Source: JBNLAN01 sp050302175 (GTDB lineage: Bacteria > Pseudomonadota > Zetaproteobacteria > Mariprofundales > Mariprofundaceae). From it: a stretch of 64,000 nucleotides of DNA. Position 1 is the stretch's first letter; every line of letters begins with the position of its first letter. The stretch is taken from the NCBI GenBank assembly GCA_050302175.1, contig JBNLAN010000014.1:1-64000 (forward strand), written 5' to 3'. Both the position numbers and the translations under genes were made by a program. Positions 1-9,700 of the stretch are shown one piece after another. The notes beneath the pieces were generated by a model. The model was given only the letters and a program-made list of their open reading frames with translations, searched no databases and was not told the origin of the DNA.

Positions 1-6
1 CTGCTT

Positions 7-726
7 ATGGCGGCTCAACTGGCTGTGAGTGCCCCCTCTTTGAGCGAACGGAAAGAAAAGATCAAATCGATGGAAACGAAAGTATCGCCAGAGGCACTTC
101 GGCGCAAAGAGCAATCCGAAACGATTCTTCGAGCCGAAGGGGTGCCAATCAACAAGTTCCTTCCGGTCATCGAAACAGAGAGCGAAGCAAAGTTCAGATC
201 GCAGGAGCAGGTTGCGTATCGTGCTTTGGCACTGCTGATTGTCGCCGTCAAAGGCGAAGGGCTGGAGCAGCCCGTTGTTGAAGGAGTGATCAAGGATTAC
301 AACATCGAGAAATACTTCACTCCAAACGAGGCGGCCTTTATTCACAACCCATCCCCATCGGAACACGATAAGCTCCAGTTCGTATGGCGCTATGAAGCGG
401 CATGGGTATTACTGTGGGCGCTTGGATACGTAGACAAGCTTGAGAAGCCGACGGCAATTTGCGATGCAGCACAGGCTGTCAGGTTTATGCAGGAGCGAAG
501 CACAAAACAGTTTCTTTCCGATGCAAAGCTTCGCCCCATGCATGAAATTCTCGACCAGGCGGATCGAATCTATCGATATCACTGGGCCGTTGTTGATGCC
601 AGAATCAACGGAAAGAGTGCGCCCGCTACTCTCAATCCCGACATCACAATGGAGCGCCATTACGCCCTTAACTGGCTAATCGGTTACATGGCGCAAGAGT
701 GGGATGACATTAGCACCGATACCTAA
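7..726 (+). CDS. DUF4272 family protein
   Basis: A 239-residue soluble protein with no signal peptide or membrane segment. From about residue 31 (LRRKEQSETILRAEGVPIN) to the end it reads like DUF4272, a family of unknown function; its typical pieces are visible: the RSQEQVAYRALAL stretch, WRYEAAWVLLWALGYVDKL near the middle, and ERHYALNWLIGYMAQEWDD at the C-terminus. The first 21 residues look unlike the family, and an in-frame ATG at 70 is an equally good start. It lies next to a candidate integron cassette and is closed by its own terminator at 785-811. The function is not known; only the family call comes from pattern recognition. Confidence 0.75.
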   Translation: MAAQLAVSAPSLSERKEKIKSMETKVSPEALRRKEQSETILRAEGVPINKFLPVIETESEAKFRSQEQVAYRALALLIVAVKGEGLEQPVVEGVIKDYNIEKYFTPNEAAFIHNPSPSEHDKLQFVWRYEAAWVLLWALGYVDKLEKPTAICDAAQAVRFMQERSTKQFLSDAKLRPMHEILDQADRIYRYHWAVVDARINGKSAPATLNPDITMERHYALNWLIGYMAQEWDDISTDT

Positions 727-784
727 TCCGTCGCGCCAGACGCCCGAAAAGCGGCGCGAGTTATAAACGCACCACATCCAATCC

Positions 785-811
785 AAAGGGCGCTTCGGCG
801 CCCTTTTTGTT
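785..811 (+). terminator. Rho-independent terminator after the DUF4272 gene
   Basis: A perfect stem AAAGGGCGC / GCGCCCTTT closed by a TTCG tetraloop is followed by a short T-run. It sits about 60 bases after the stop of the DUF4272 gene and separates it from the cassette-like region. Confidence 0.8.
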
Positions 812-959
812 GCTTTTTCCCAAGCCAGGGAGCACCTTGCCATTAGGGGCGGGCTTTAATCATCCAATTCCGTGTTTGCCCTTTATATTGAATATGGAGG
901 AAACATGTCCGCATATATAAAAAGAAAACAAGGAATTAATTCCTCGTATCAACAGCGGC

Positions 960-966
960 GTTATGC
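960..966 (+). other. Integron core site (GTTATGC), left boundary of a gene cassette
   Basis: The heptamer GTTATGC in the context GCGGCGTTATGC matches the G^TTRRRY-type crossover site used by integron integrases. It is the exact reverse complement of GCATAAC at 1511-1517, which is what a circularised cassette running from 961 to 1579 would require. No palindromic attC arms are recognisable to its left, so it may be the remains of another attC, an attI-type site or a secondary insertion site. Confidence 0.55.
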
Positions 967-986
967 ATAAAGAAAGATCGAGACCG

Positions 987-1508
987 ATGAGAACTAAAGT
1001 ACTTCTGGTGTTTACAGTTTGCACATTATTCTATGGGTGTACCTATTCGAATAAAGTGCAAACATTAAGTACAGAGGAGCTATGCCAAAACGTTGGGAAA
1101 TACACGCTGTATTCTCACGAGGACGGTCTTGCTTTAACCAATAAAGCTTTAGCTGAGAGAGAATTTAACAAAGAACTATGCGAAAAAACGGCAAAAGCTG
1201 AATATGAGCGCTTATCGCCAAATTATAAATTGAAACTTTGCCAAAAATTAGCGGCGTATCACTATAAAGGGGCGTATGAGCACTTCAAAAATACCCTTAC
1301 TAAGATCGAGCAAGCAGGATTCGCGGATGAAGAGTGCAATACGATGGCCAATTTTTACTATATCCGTCTGAGTAGAAAGCAGGAGAAAGCTCAAGCGATA
1401 TCGGCGGCATTGACTCAAGCAGCAGAAAATATGCGTAAATCGAATGAAGCGATATATGGCCCCGGCACCGCATTTAACCCGATTCATATAAACGTCAAGG
1501 TTCAGTAA
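987..1508 (+). CDS. Cassette-borne putative lipoprotein of unknown function
   Basis: I do not recognise a family. From the ATG at 987 the product is 173 residues: a short basic start (MRTKVLL), a hydrophobic segment and a cysteine in LFYGC that could be lipidated, although the lipobox is not ideal. The rest is hydrophilic, helical-looking and rich in charged residues and cysteines. An in-frame ATG at 963 lies within the core site and would add a hydrophilic extension that spoils the signal peptide, so I prefer 987. The gene fills the interval between the core site at 960 and the attC at 1511, as cassette genes normally do, and it is more AT-rich than glyQS downstream, which suggests transfer. 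Confidence 0.6.
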   Translation: MRTKVLLVFTVCTLFYGCTYSNKVQTLSTEELCQNVGKYTLYSHEDGLALTNKALAEREFNKELCEKTAKAEYERLSPNYKLKLCQKLAAYHYKGAYEHFKNTLTKIEQAGFADEECNTMANFYYIRLSRKQEKAQAISAALTQAAENMRKSNEAIYGPGTAFNPIHINVKVQ

Positions 1509-1510
1509 AT

Positions 1511-1585
1511 GCATAACAAAGCAAAGCAGCAAGCCCCTTCGGTGCGGGACATCCTTTCAGTCGGCCCCTGCTTGCGGCGTTAGCT
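1511..1585 (+). repeat. attC recombination site
   Basis: The left core GCATAAC (1511-1517) and right core GTTAGCT (1579-1585) flank imperfect inner arms: GCAAAGCAG (1521-1529) pairs with CTGCTTGC (1568-1575), leaving one extra unpaired A. An extrahelical base of this kind is typical of attC sites. The left core matches the start of the same cassette (TTATGC at 961) instead of the sequence to the right, as expected when the crossover lies after the G of the right core. The spacer between the arms is about 38 bases. Confidence 0.6.
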
Positions 1586-1590
1586 TACAG

Positions 1591-1920
1591 GTGAAAGTTC
1601 AGAAGCTTATCCTTGCCTTGGCTATCCCCCTGGCACTTATTGTTTCCAGCGAAGCGATTGCGCATGGCGGCGGGCTCAATGCCGAGGGCTGCCACACCAA
1701 CCACAAGACCGGCGACTACCATTGCCATCGCAGTCCATCTTCCAGCAGCACCTCAAAACAGAGCTCGGTAAATATTTCGCCTTCCACCACTTACTATCGC
1801 AACTGTACTGAGGCTCGTGCCGCTGGCGTAACCCCCATTTTGCGCGGGGAGCCGGGATATGCCCCGCACCTTGACCGCGATAATGACGGCATCGCCTGCG
1901 AGTCCTACCATGGGCGCTGA
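1591..1920 (+). CDS. Secreted protein with HxGGxxxxGCH motif and excalibur-type calcium-binding domain
   Basis: 109 residues starting with GTG. An N-terminal signal peptide (MKVQKLILALAIPLALIVSSEAIA) precedes HGGGLNAEGCHTN and GDYHCH, a His/Cys motif often seen in small secreted proteins. A Ser-rich linker leads to a C-terminal domain with NCTEARAAG and DRDNDGIACE, the calcium-loop signature of excalibur domains, which are often found beside secreted nucleases. It starts 12 bases after the attC right core, so it would be the first gene of a second cassette. No catalytic nuclease domain is present. Confidence 0.7.
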   Translation: MKVQKLILALAIPLALIVSSEAIAHGGGLNAEGCHTNHKTGDYHCHRSPSSSSTSKQSSVNISPSTTYYRNCTEARAAGVTPILRGEPGYAPHLDRDNDGIACESYHGR

Positions 1921-1959
1921 ACAGTGGAAAACTTCGGAGACACAGCACTAACTAAACAC

Positions 1960-2490
1960 ATGCAAAACATAATTCCTATAGCAATCAAAATACTCATGGG
2001 GATTCAAGCGTTCTACCTGTTATTGCCAGCAACCCTTATCGGCAGTCTCGGCGTTATGTATTGGTTTCTGCTGCTTGTTCCGTTCGGCTTATATAAGTTT
2101 TTTGGAGCTCTCTTCTCGGAGGACTGGGGCAGCATTGATCTTTCGGCCTCCGGCGCTTTTCTTGGCATTACAGGATTCTTTATCGCTGCTGGCTGTGGGC
2201 TCCTTGCTGCATGGTGGCTATTAATCAGCGGCTATTCTGAAAAACATCTGAAAGATATCCCTCGATTCATCTGGATTTCCTTACTGCTCGGAATAGTCGC
2301 AGCTATTGTGTTTGGTGCGATCACCCATTTCCCCTTTGAAAGTGATCGTGTAAGCGATCGCCTGAATAATATACCTGCGTGGGACAGGCTGGCCGGAGAA
2401 TCGATGTTTGGCTTCGGCCCGTTGATTTCAAGTTTACTCGCCATTGTATGGCACTTTTATAATGAAAAGGTTCTTGTGAACAAACGCTAA
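1960..2490 (+). CDS. Multi-pass membrane protein of unknown function
   Basis: 176 residues from the ATG at 1960; a GTG at 1924 would add 12 hydrophilic residues, and neither start has a clear ribosome binding site. Four or five hydrophobic segments are visible, for example around IKILMGIQAFYLLLPATLIG, MYWFLLLVPFGLY, FFIAAGCGLLAAWWLLI, FIWISLLLGIVAAIVFG and PLISSLLAIVWHF. No family is recognised. It lies between the attC and glyQ and could share a cassette with the preceding gene. Confidence 0.55.
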   Translation: MQNIIPIAIKILMGIQAFYLLLPATLIGSLGVMYWFLLLVPFGLYKFFGALFSEDWGSIDLSASGAFLGITGFFIAAGCGLLAAWWLLISGYSEKHLKDIPRFIWISLLLGIVAAIVFGAITHFPFESDRVSDRLNNIPAWDRLAGESMFGFGPLISSLLAIVWHFYNEKVLVNKR

Positions 2491-2549
2491 ACAAGCAACC
2501 AAGCATCCGATAGGCTACGCGCTCGAATTTCGGGAGCATACAAACCGCT

Positions 2550-3407
2550 GTGACATTTCAGGACCTGATTCTCAAATTACAGACCTACTGGGCCGCGCAG
2601 GGTTGCGTGATCCAACAGCCGTACGATTCGCAGATGGGTGCAGGCACCTTCCACCCGGCCACTTTCCTGCGCGTGCTCGACGACAACGACTGGCACACCG
2701 CCTATGTGCAGCCATCGCGCCGCCCAACCGACGGCCGCTATGGTGAGAATCCGAACCGCCTGCAGCACTACTACCAGTTCCAGGTGATCCTGAAGCCCGC
2801 CCCGGAAAACATTCTCGATCTCTATCTCGGCTCGCTGCGCGAAATCGGCATCGATACCGAAGTGCACGACATCCGCTTTGTGGAAGACGACTGGGAATCC
2901 CCCACCCTCGGCGCCTGGGGCCTTGGCTGGGAAGTGTGGCTCAACGGCATGGAAGTCACCCAGTTCACCTATTTCCAGCAGGTGGGCAGCGTGGAGCTTT
3001 CCAAAACCCCCGGCGAAATCACCTATGGCCTCGAGCGGCTCGCCATGTATCTGCAGGGCGTGGAGAATGTGTTCGACCTGACCTGGGTGGAGCGCCCCGA
3101 CGGCAGCAAAGTGACCTACGGCGAGGTATTCCACCGCAATGAAGTGGAATTCTCTACCTACAACTTCGATGAGGCGGACACGGCCTGGCTGCACGAGCAG
3201 TTCGACCACGCCGAAAGCGAATGCACGCGCCTGACCGAAAACAAGCTGGTGCTGCCTGCCTACGAAGAGGTGATGAAGGCATCGCACGCCTTCAACCTGC
3301 TCGATGCGCGCGGCGCCATCTCCGTGGCCGAGCGTCAGCGCTTCATCGGCCGCGTGCGCGGACTCGCCAGAACCGTGGCAAGAGCTTATGCAGGTGTGGA
3401 TGAATGA
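2550..3407 (+). CDS. glyQ: Glycyl-tRNA synthetase alpha subunit
   Basis: The catalytic subunit of the bacterial alpha2-beta2 glycyl-tRNA synthetase, which charges tRNA-Gly with glycine in the cytoplasm. 285 residues, near the usual 290-300. It opens with the family signature MTFQDLILKLQTYWAAQGC and contains QPYDSQMGAGTFHPATFLR and the class II aminoacylation elements YVQPSRRPTDGRYGENPNR and ITYGLERLAMYLQG. The start is GTG at 2550. The stop overlaps the start of glyS (ATGA), so the two subunits are translationally coupled. Confidence 0.97.
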   Translation: MTFQDLILKLQTYWAAQGCVIQQPYDSQMGAGTFHPATFLRVLDDNDWHTAYVQPSRRPTDGRYGENPNRLQHYYQFQVILKPAPENILDLYLGSLREIGIDTEVHDIRFVEDDWESPTLGAWGLGWEVWLNGMEVTQFTYFQQVGSVELSKTPGEITYGLERLAMYLQGVENVFDLTWVERPDGSKVTYGEVFHRNEVEFSTYNFDEADTAWLHEQFDHAESECTRLTENKLVLPAYEEVMKASHAFNLLDARGAISVAERQRFIGRVRGLARTVARAYAGVDE

Positions 3408-5503
3408 GTAAGGCCCCGTTGCTGATCGAAATCGGCGTTGAGGAGCTACCGGCAGGCGTAGCCCCGGCCATGGGCGATGCCCTGCGCGCCGCCATTGCCA
3501 AAACGCTTACCGACAACCATATCGAAACTGCAGAGCTCACCCTTGGTGTGACCCCGCGCCGCCTGCTCGTGCATGCGGGCTCTTGCCCCGCCATGCAGGC
3601 CGACCGCGAAGAGGTGATCTGGGGCCCGCCGGAAAAGATCGCTTATTCCGATGGCAAACCGACCAAATCCGCCGAGGGCTTTGCCGCCAAATCGGGGCTC
3701 TCACTCGATGCCTTCACCCTCGCCGACAAGGGCGATGGCAAGGGCAACTATATGCGCGCTGTTAAACAGGTGGCCGGAAGCCGCGTGACCGACATTCTGG
3801 CCGATGCACTACCAAACATCCTGCGCAAACTGCCGAGCCCGAAACAGATGAAGTGGAACGCCGACGATGCCCGCGACGACGCCTTCATCCGCCCGATCCG
3901 CTGGATCGTGGCGCGTTTAGGTGACGAGATTATCCCCTTCTCCTTCGCCGGTGTTGAATCCGGCAAACAGAGCCGCGGCCACCGCGTGCACGGTGGAAGC
4001 GGCGAAATCGACGTGAACGATCCCATTGCCTGGCTCGAAGGCCAAAAAGTGATCGCGCAGCGCCCCGACCGCATCGACCATATCCGCGACGGTATGAAGC
4101 GCATCTGCGAAGCAAAGGGCATCGAGCCCGTAACCGATGAGGAGCTGATCAGTGAGGTGGCCGATCTCACCGAGTGGCCGGTTCCGGTGCTGTGCGAGTT
4201 CCCCGCCGACTACCTGCGCCTGCCGGAAGAGGTGATTCGCATTACCCTGAAGGCCCACCAGCGCTGCTTCATCACGCACGATAAAAAAGGCGGCTTGTCT
4301 AACCACTTCATCGCCGTGGCCAACGTGGAATCGAAGGACGAAACAAAAGTGGCCGAAGGCAATGCCCGCGTAGTGAATGCGCGCCTGGCCGATGCCGCCT
4401 TCTATTTCGACCGCGACCCGAAAGAATCGCTCGATGCCCGCGTGGAAAAACTCTCGCAGGTGGTATTCCAGGAAGGGCTCGGCATGGTGGGCGATCAGGT
4501 GCGCCGCCTGCGCGGCTTCGTGCTGGATAATGCGAAACACATCGGTGCCGAGGCGGACAATGCCCAAAGAGCCGCCTACCTGTGCAAATCCGATCTCACC
4601 ACGGGCCTTGTGTATGAATTCCCCGAACTGCAGGGATACATGGGCGGCGTTTATGCCACGATGGACGGCGAGCACGAGAGTGTGGCCCGCGCTATCAGTG
4701 AGCACTACAGCCCGACGGGTGCTGAGGATGCGCTGCCGCTCTTCCCCGAAGCGCGCATCATCGCCATCGCCGAGCGCATCGATAAACTGCTCGGCTATTT
4801 CCACCTCGGCAAAGTGCCGACCGCAAGCGCCGACCCCTTCGGCCTGCGCCGCGCCGCCATCGGGCTCATTCGCCTGCTGGGCGATGCCGACATGCCGGTG
4901 GAAATGCCGCTCGGCAAAGTGATCAGGGAATCCGCCAAGCAGTGGAACCAGCAGCGCGTGACCGTGCAGATCAGCTCAGAGAGCAAACAGCAGGTGCGCG
5001 ACTTCATCACCGAGCGCCTGCTCGGCATGGCCTCGCACTTCGGCGTGGGCAAGAACGCACTGGATGCCGCTATCGGCTGCGTGGTGGAGAAGCCGCTCTA
5101 CCAGATCATTGCCGTGGCAAAAGAGCTGGAGGGCTTCGGCGAATCGGAGACCGGCCAGGCCGTGGCTGCCGCCAACAAACGCATCGCCAATATTTTGAAG
5201 AAAGCGGAGCTCCCCGCCGAAGCGGCGGTCGACAGCGCGCTGTTTGCCGAAGATGCGGAGAAGACGCTGTTTAACGCCATGGAAGATTTCGGCTGGAAGA
5301 TGGCCAAAATCGAAAAGGGCGAAGATGGCCTTACCCCCGCAAAGCACCTGGAGCTGCTGGCGGAGCTGCGCCAGCCGGTCGATACCTTCTTCGATGATGT
5401 GATGGTGATGGCCGAGGATGCCCAGGTGCGCAACAACCGCCTGGCGCTGCTTTCCCGCCTGCGCGAGCTGTTTCTGGAGCTGGCCGACGTCTCCCGCCTG
5501 TAG
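3404..5503 (+). CDS. glyS: Glycyl-tRNA synthetase beta subunit
   Basis: The tRNA-binding subunit of the tetrameric glycyl-tRNA synthetase; 699 residues, close to the usual 690. It starts with LLIEIGVEELPAG, and further family landmarks are GVTPRRLLVHAG, PIRWIVARLG, ITLKAHQRCF and DPFGLRRAAIGLIRLL. The C-terminal part (about 570-699) is the helical region related to anticodon-binding domains of class Ia synthetases and includes FFDDVMVMAEDAQVRNNRL. It overlaps glyQ by 4 bases. Confidence 0.97.
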   Translation: MSKAPLLIEIGVEELPAGVAPAMGDALRAAIAKTLTDNHIETAELTLGVTPRRLLVHAGSCPAMQADREEVIWGPPEKIAYSDGKPTKSAEGFAAKSGLSLDAFTLADKGDGKGNYMRAVKQVAGSRVTDILADALPNILRKLPSPKQMKWNADDARDDAFIRPIRWIVARLGDEIIPFSFAGVESGKQSRGHRVHGGSGEIDVNDPIAWLEGQKVIAQRPDRIDHIRDGMKRICEAKGIEPVTDEELISEVADLTEWPVPVLCEFPADYLRLPEEVIRITLKAHQRCFITHDKKGGLSNHFIAVANVESKDETKVAEGNARVVNARLADAAFYFDRDPKESLDARVEKLSQVVFQEGLGMVGDQVRRLRGFVLDNAKHIGAEADNAQRAAYLCKSDLTTGLVYEFPELQGYMGGVYATMDGEHESVARAISEHYSPTGAEDALPLFPEARIIAIAERIDKLLGYFHLGKVPTASADPFGLRRAAIGLIRLLGDADMPVEMPLGKVIRESAKQWNQQRVTVQISSESKQQVRDFITERLLGMASHFGVGKNALDAAIGCVVEKPLYQIIAVAKELEGFGESETGQAVAAANKRIANILKKAELPAEAAVDSALFAEDAEKTLFNAMEDFGWKMAKIEKGEDGLTPAKHLELLAELRQPVDTFFDDVMVMAEDAQVRNNRLALLSRLRELFLELADVSRL

Positions 5504-5513
5504 GCAACGCCGC

Positions 5514-6041
5514 TTGTCTAAAAACGCCGATACACTGCCTCGTATACTGAACGCCTCCAGGGCTTACCGACACTGGTTCATTACGACGTTTATCGGCATT
5601 ATGCTGAGTAGCGCGTTTATGTATTCGCTACAATTATACTCCGGACCGATTCGCCTGCATGGTCAGGTGCTGAGCGATACGGGAGAAGCTCTGCCGAACA
5701 CACTTGTGCATTTTCGAATCGGTTATCTTTCTCATCCTTTTACCGCTGCAAATTATATCGAGAAGGCACTTTCCACCGACGAATCCGGCGAATTCGATAT
5801 TCGAACCGACCACTTGCTGACCACGAGTATCCGTTTCGAACTGCGCAACCCGAACTGCACCTTCCCCTCCGGCGGGGGATCAAAGTATCAATATAATGTG
5901 CCACTCAAATACGGGTGGGGCCCGCTTTTCTCCTCACAGCAGGTCGGCAGTATGGCAAAGCCTTCGCTCTATCAGGCTGCTTCCTGTAAACATCTGGACT
6001 TTGCCGCCAGCGCTTCGAACTTTACGGAAAAACAGCCATGA
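5514..6041 (+). CDS. Putative exported protein with carboxypeptidase-regulatory-like (Ig-like) domain
   Basis: About 175 residues from a TTG at 5514; the in-frame ATG at 5601 is an alternative that leaves an uncleaved hydrophobic start (MLSSAFMYSLQLY). After one hydrophobic segment there is a beta-rich domain: GQVLSDTGEALPNTLVHFRIG and later STDESGEFDIRT, the pattern of CarboxypepD_reg / transthyretin-like folds that often sit on envelope proteins. The second half (FPSGGGSKYQYNVPLKYGWG) is not recognised. Its stop overlaps the start of the FetB-like gene, so it is probably in the same transcript. Function unknown. Confidence 0.55.
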   Translation: MSKNADTLPRILNASRAYRHWFITTFIGIMLSSAFMYSLQLYSGPIRLHGQVLSDTGEALPNTLVHFRIGYLSHPFTAANYIEKALSTDESGEFDIRTDHLLTTSIRFELRNPNCTFPSGGGSKYQYNVPLKYGWGPLFSSQQVGSMAKPSLYQAASCKHLDFAASASNFTEKQP

Positions 6042-6724
6042 ATTTTCCCGACCCGGAACTTCTGACCGGCATGCTGGCGGCGTGGCTGCTGCTGCTTGCA
6101 GCCGCCCTGTGGGCAAAGCGTGACGGCATCGGCGTCACGAAACCGATGTTGCTGGCGAGCCTCAGAGGTCTCGCGCAACTGCTGCTACTCGCCTACGTGC
6201 TGCATTTTATCTTCGATCTCTCCCACCCTCTGGCTCTGGCTGCCATCGTGCTTGGGTTTTGCCTGATCGCCGCACGCATCAGCGCCGGGCACCACATGCA
6301 TTTCAACCGCGCCTGGCTCGCCACCACGGTGGGGCTTGCCGCCGCATCACTGTTAACCCTGCCGTGGCTGGTGTTCACCGGAGCCATCAGCGGCGAGACC
6401 CGTTCGCTGATTCCGCTCGCCAGCATGGTGGTGGCCAACGGCATGAATGCGGTGTCGCTGATGTTCAACCGCATGGAGAAATCGACCGAGGTGGGGCTTG
6501 GCATCAAGGCAGCGCTCATTCCCTCCATCGACACCCTGCGCGTGGTTGGGCTGGTGCACATGCCGGGCATTTTCGTCGGCATGATTCTCGCCGGTGCAGC
6601 ACCTCTCACGGCCGCCGCCGCCCAGCTCGTGGTGCTCTACATGATCGTTGCATCGAACTTCGCCGCCTGTATCGTTACTTGGTATTTCTTGCAGCGAGGG
6701 AACAACCAACCAACATGCGCCTGA
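6038..6724 (+). CDS. FetB/YbbM-type membrane permease (UPF0014)
   Basis: 228 residues with about seven hydrophobic segments. The segments LRGLAQLLLLAYVLHFIF, LIPLASMVVANGMNAVSLMFNRM and VGLVHMPGIFVGMILAGAAP match the UPF0014 family, whose E. coli member FetB forms an iron-export ABC system with the ATPase FetA. No FetA-like ATPase is encoded next to it here, so the partner must be elsewhere or the protein acts differently. It overlaps the exported protein upstream by 4 bases and smc downstream by 10 bases. Confidence 0.8.
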   Translation: MNFPDPELLTGMLAAWLLLLAAALWAKRDGIGVTKPMLLASLRGLAQLLLLAYVLHFIFDLSHPLALAAIVLGFCLIAARISAGHHMHFNRAWLATTVGLAAASLLTLPWLVFTGAISGETRSLIPLASMVVANGMNAVSLMFNRMEKSTEVGLGIKAALIPSIDTLRVVGLVHMPGIFVGMILAGAAPLTAAAAQLVVLYMIVASNFAACIVTWYFLQRGNNQPTCA

Positions 6725-9700
6725 AGCGAATCGAGCTCGCCGGCTTCAAATCTTTCGTCGATCCGACCAAGATTGATCTGGGCGATGGCATCACTGCCAT
6801 CGTCGGCCCTAATGGCTGCGGCAAATCCAATATCGTCGATGCGATCCGCTGGGTGCTGGGTGAGCACTCGGCCAAGCATTTGCGTGGCGGCGTGATGGAC
6901 GATCTTATCTTCCAGGGCTCTGACTCCCGCGCACCTGTCGGGCTCTGCGATGTAGAGCTGACCTTCGCAATTGAGAAGGGACAACTCTCTCCCCCCTACC
7001 ACGACATGGAGGAGATCAGCATTCGCCGCCGCATGACGCGCGAAGCAGGCTCGGATGCCTTCATCAACGGCAAGATGGTGCGCCTGAAAGATGTGGTCGA
7101 TGTGTTCCTCGATACCGGCATCTCCACCCGTGCCTACGCCATCATCGAGCAGGGTGCCATTGCACGCATGATCACCGCCAAACCGGAAGAGCGGCGCACG
7201 CTGTTCGAAGAGGCGGCAGGCGTGATGAAATACCGCTCCCGTCGTCGCGAGGCCGAACGCAAGATGGGTGATACGCGCCAGAACCTCGAGCGCGTAAGGG
7301 ATCTGCTCGATGAGGTCAGCACCCAGTGCCGCAGCCTCAAACAGCAGGCCTCACGGGCCGAGCGCTTCAAGGTGCTGCAGGATGAATTCCAGCAAACGCA
7401 ATCCTTAAGCATGGCGATTCGCTATCGCCACAGTCAGGAACAACAGGCCGCAGTGCAGAAACAGCTGGATGAAGCGCAGAAGCGGCAGGACGAGGTTGGC
7501 AAACACTATACCCATACCGAACGCCTGCTGGTGGAGGCGCGTGAAAAGCTGATCGCGCACGAGGCCGAAGCGCAGACCGTGCAGGATCGGCTACGCGAGG
7601 CCGAACAACACCGGGCCGGGCTGCAACAGCAGGCCGAACGCATGGCCGGCGACCGCAGGCTGCTGCTCGAGCGCCACGACGGACTCACCCAGCGCATCGA
7701 AGAGACAGGAATCCGCATCAAGCATCTGGATGAAGAGGCTGCGCAGTTACAACAGCAACTGGCTGCCAAAGACGATGCGGCGCTCCGGAAGCAGCTGGCA
7801 GAAGCGCAAACCGCAGTTGAAACGGCACAGGCGACTTACACCCGGGAGCGCGAGCAGCGCGACCAGCTTTTCGCCGAATTCACCCGCCTGAAGTCGGTGC
7901 ACGAAAATGCCGCCCGCCGTAAACAGCAGGCGGAGAGCACCCTCCAGCGACTGACCCAGCGCCAGCAGGCCCTGAAAGAGCAGCAGGCCAGCGCATCGGC
8001 ACTGGTGGCAGATAACGAAACCGCCCTTAAACAGGCACAACAGCAGCAAACAGAAACCGCCGGCAATCTCACCAGGGCGGAGCAGGCGCTGAATGATGCA
8101 CAGGCGGCACTTGATAGCAGCCGCAACCGGCAGGATGAGAGCCGCGCGGCCCTGGCCGGAAACGAAAAGCTGGTGCGCGAATTGCGCGGCGAAATTCAGG
8201 AACTACGCGCGCAACTTGCGACACCGGATGTCTCGGACTCCCTGCGTGACTCCCTGCGCAGCCAGGGTGGCACCTGGGTGGACGAATCGCTGCAGGTGCC
8301 CGAAGGGCTTGAAAATGCGGTCGCTGCAGCCCTGCGCGGACAGGCTGCCGATGTGGTAATGCCGAGCGGCGGCGAGGCCCGCAAGGGAGCGGTCGAAAAC
8401 ATCGGCGAGGCACCGGTGGCCATGTTTGTGCCCGACAAAAAATCTGCAGCCGCTCCCGGCAATCTGGCTGATATCATTGGCATCACCGCCGAACACCCCC
8501 TCTATTCCCTGTTTGCCGGTGTGGCGCTGGTGGAGGATATTCTTGAGCTGCCGACGAGCAATCATACTTGTGTGAGCCGCGACGGCTGGCGCGCCGAAGC
8601 CGATGGCTGGCTCATCCCCCCTTCGCAAAAACGCACCGCCCGCCGCCTGACCCTGCAACGCACACTGCAGCAACGTGAAAAAGCACTGCTTGCCGCCGAG
8701 AAGACGCATGCCACGGCCGAAAAACAGTTCGCCGATGCCGAGGCTGGCCTGAACGCGCAACAGGAAAACTGGCAACAGGCGCATCTGGCGCTCACCCAGG
8801 CAAAAAGCGCGGCACACACTGCCGATGCGCAAGCAAGCCGCCTGCAGGCCGAGGCCGAATCACTGCAGGGACGGCTTGGCCACATTACGACAGAGGCACA
8901 GGAAGTCGGGACCGAGCTTTCGCACTGGCAGGTACAGCTGACCGAAGCGGATAAGGTGGATATCTCCAGCCAGCAGAAAGCACAGACCGCACTGGATGCG
9001 CAAACAGAGAAGCAGGGCGATGCCGAGCAGCGCCTCAATCAGGCCAAGCACAATCTCTCAGCCGCACAACAGGCACTGGCCCTGCACAACCAGGCGCTCG
9101 AGCAATTGCAGCGTGAACTGCAGCGTCTGGAGCAGGAAACAAAACGCCTGGGCGAACAAAACAAACAGGATAACGAGCGGCTCGCGCAGACCCGCGAAGA
9201 ACTGGAAGCTGCCGAGAAACAGCAGGGATTCGATTCGCAACTCTCCGAGGCGGCAGCCAAAGTCGATGCTGCGCATCAGGCACTCAACACCATTCGCCAG
9301 CGCGGACATGAGCTGCAACAAGGCGTGCACGAAGCCGAAAAGGGTGAACGTAAACATCGCGGTGAGCAGCAACAGGCCTCCGACTATCGCCAGAGCATCG
9401 AAGTGGAGATGGCGGCAGCCAGAGCCCGCCTGCAGGACCTGGCCGAAGAGATTACCAACCGTTTCCAGCTCCAGCCGCAGGCTCTGCTGAAGCAGCTGGA
9501 CGAATCCGACGAGGAGTATGACGCGCGCGACGTGCTGGCCAAGGCGCAGCAACTGGAAGAGCGCATCAATCGCTTCGGCCCGGTGAATTTGTTGGCAATC
9601 GAAGAGTTTGATCAGGCCACCGAGCGCGAAAAATTCCTCTCCGAACAGGCGGCCGATCTTGATGCGAGCCTGGCCACGCTGACGGAGACCATCACCCGCA

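Noticed and set aside
721..784. attC site after the DUF4272 gene
   Set aside because: No left core RYYYAAC matches a right core, and the only strong structure is the terminator at 785-811.
2577..3287. 236-codon open frame antisense to glyQ
   Set aside because: It lies wholly within a clear glyQ; its residue composition (His, Gly, Val rich) is that of a frame shadow, and no motif is present.
3917..4804. 295-codon open frame antisense to glyS
   Set aside because: Shadow of a high-GC coding gene; no RBS or recognisable domain.
6259..6714. N-terminal extension of SMC
   Set aside because: SMC proteins start with the head domain (MRLKRIELAGFKSF); the extension overlaps the FetB-like gene in another frame.
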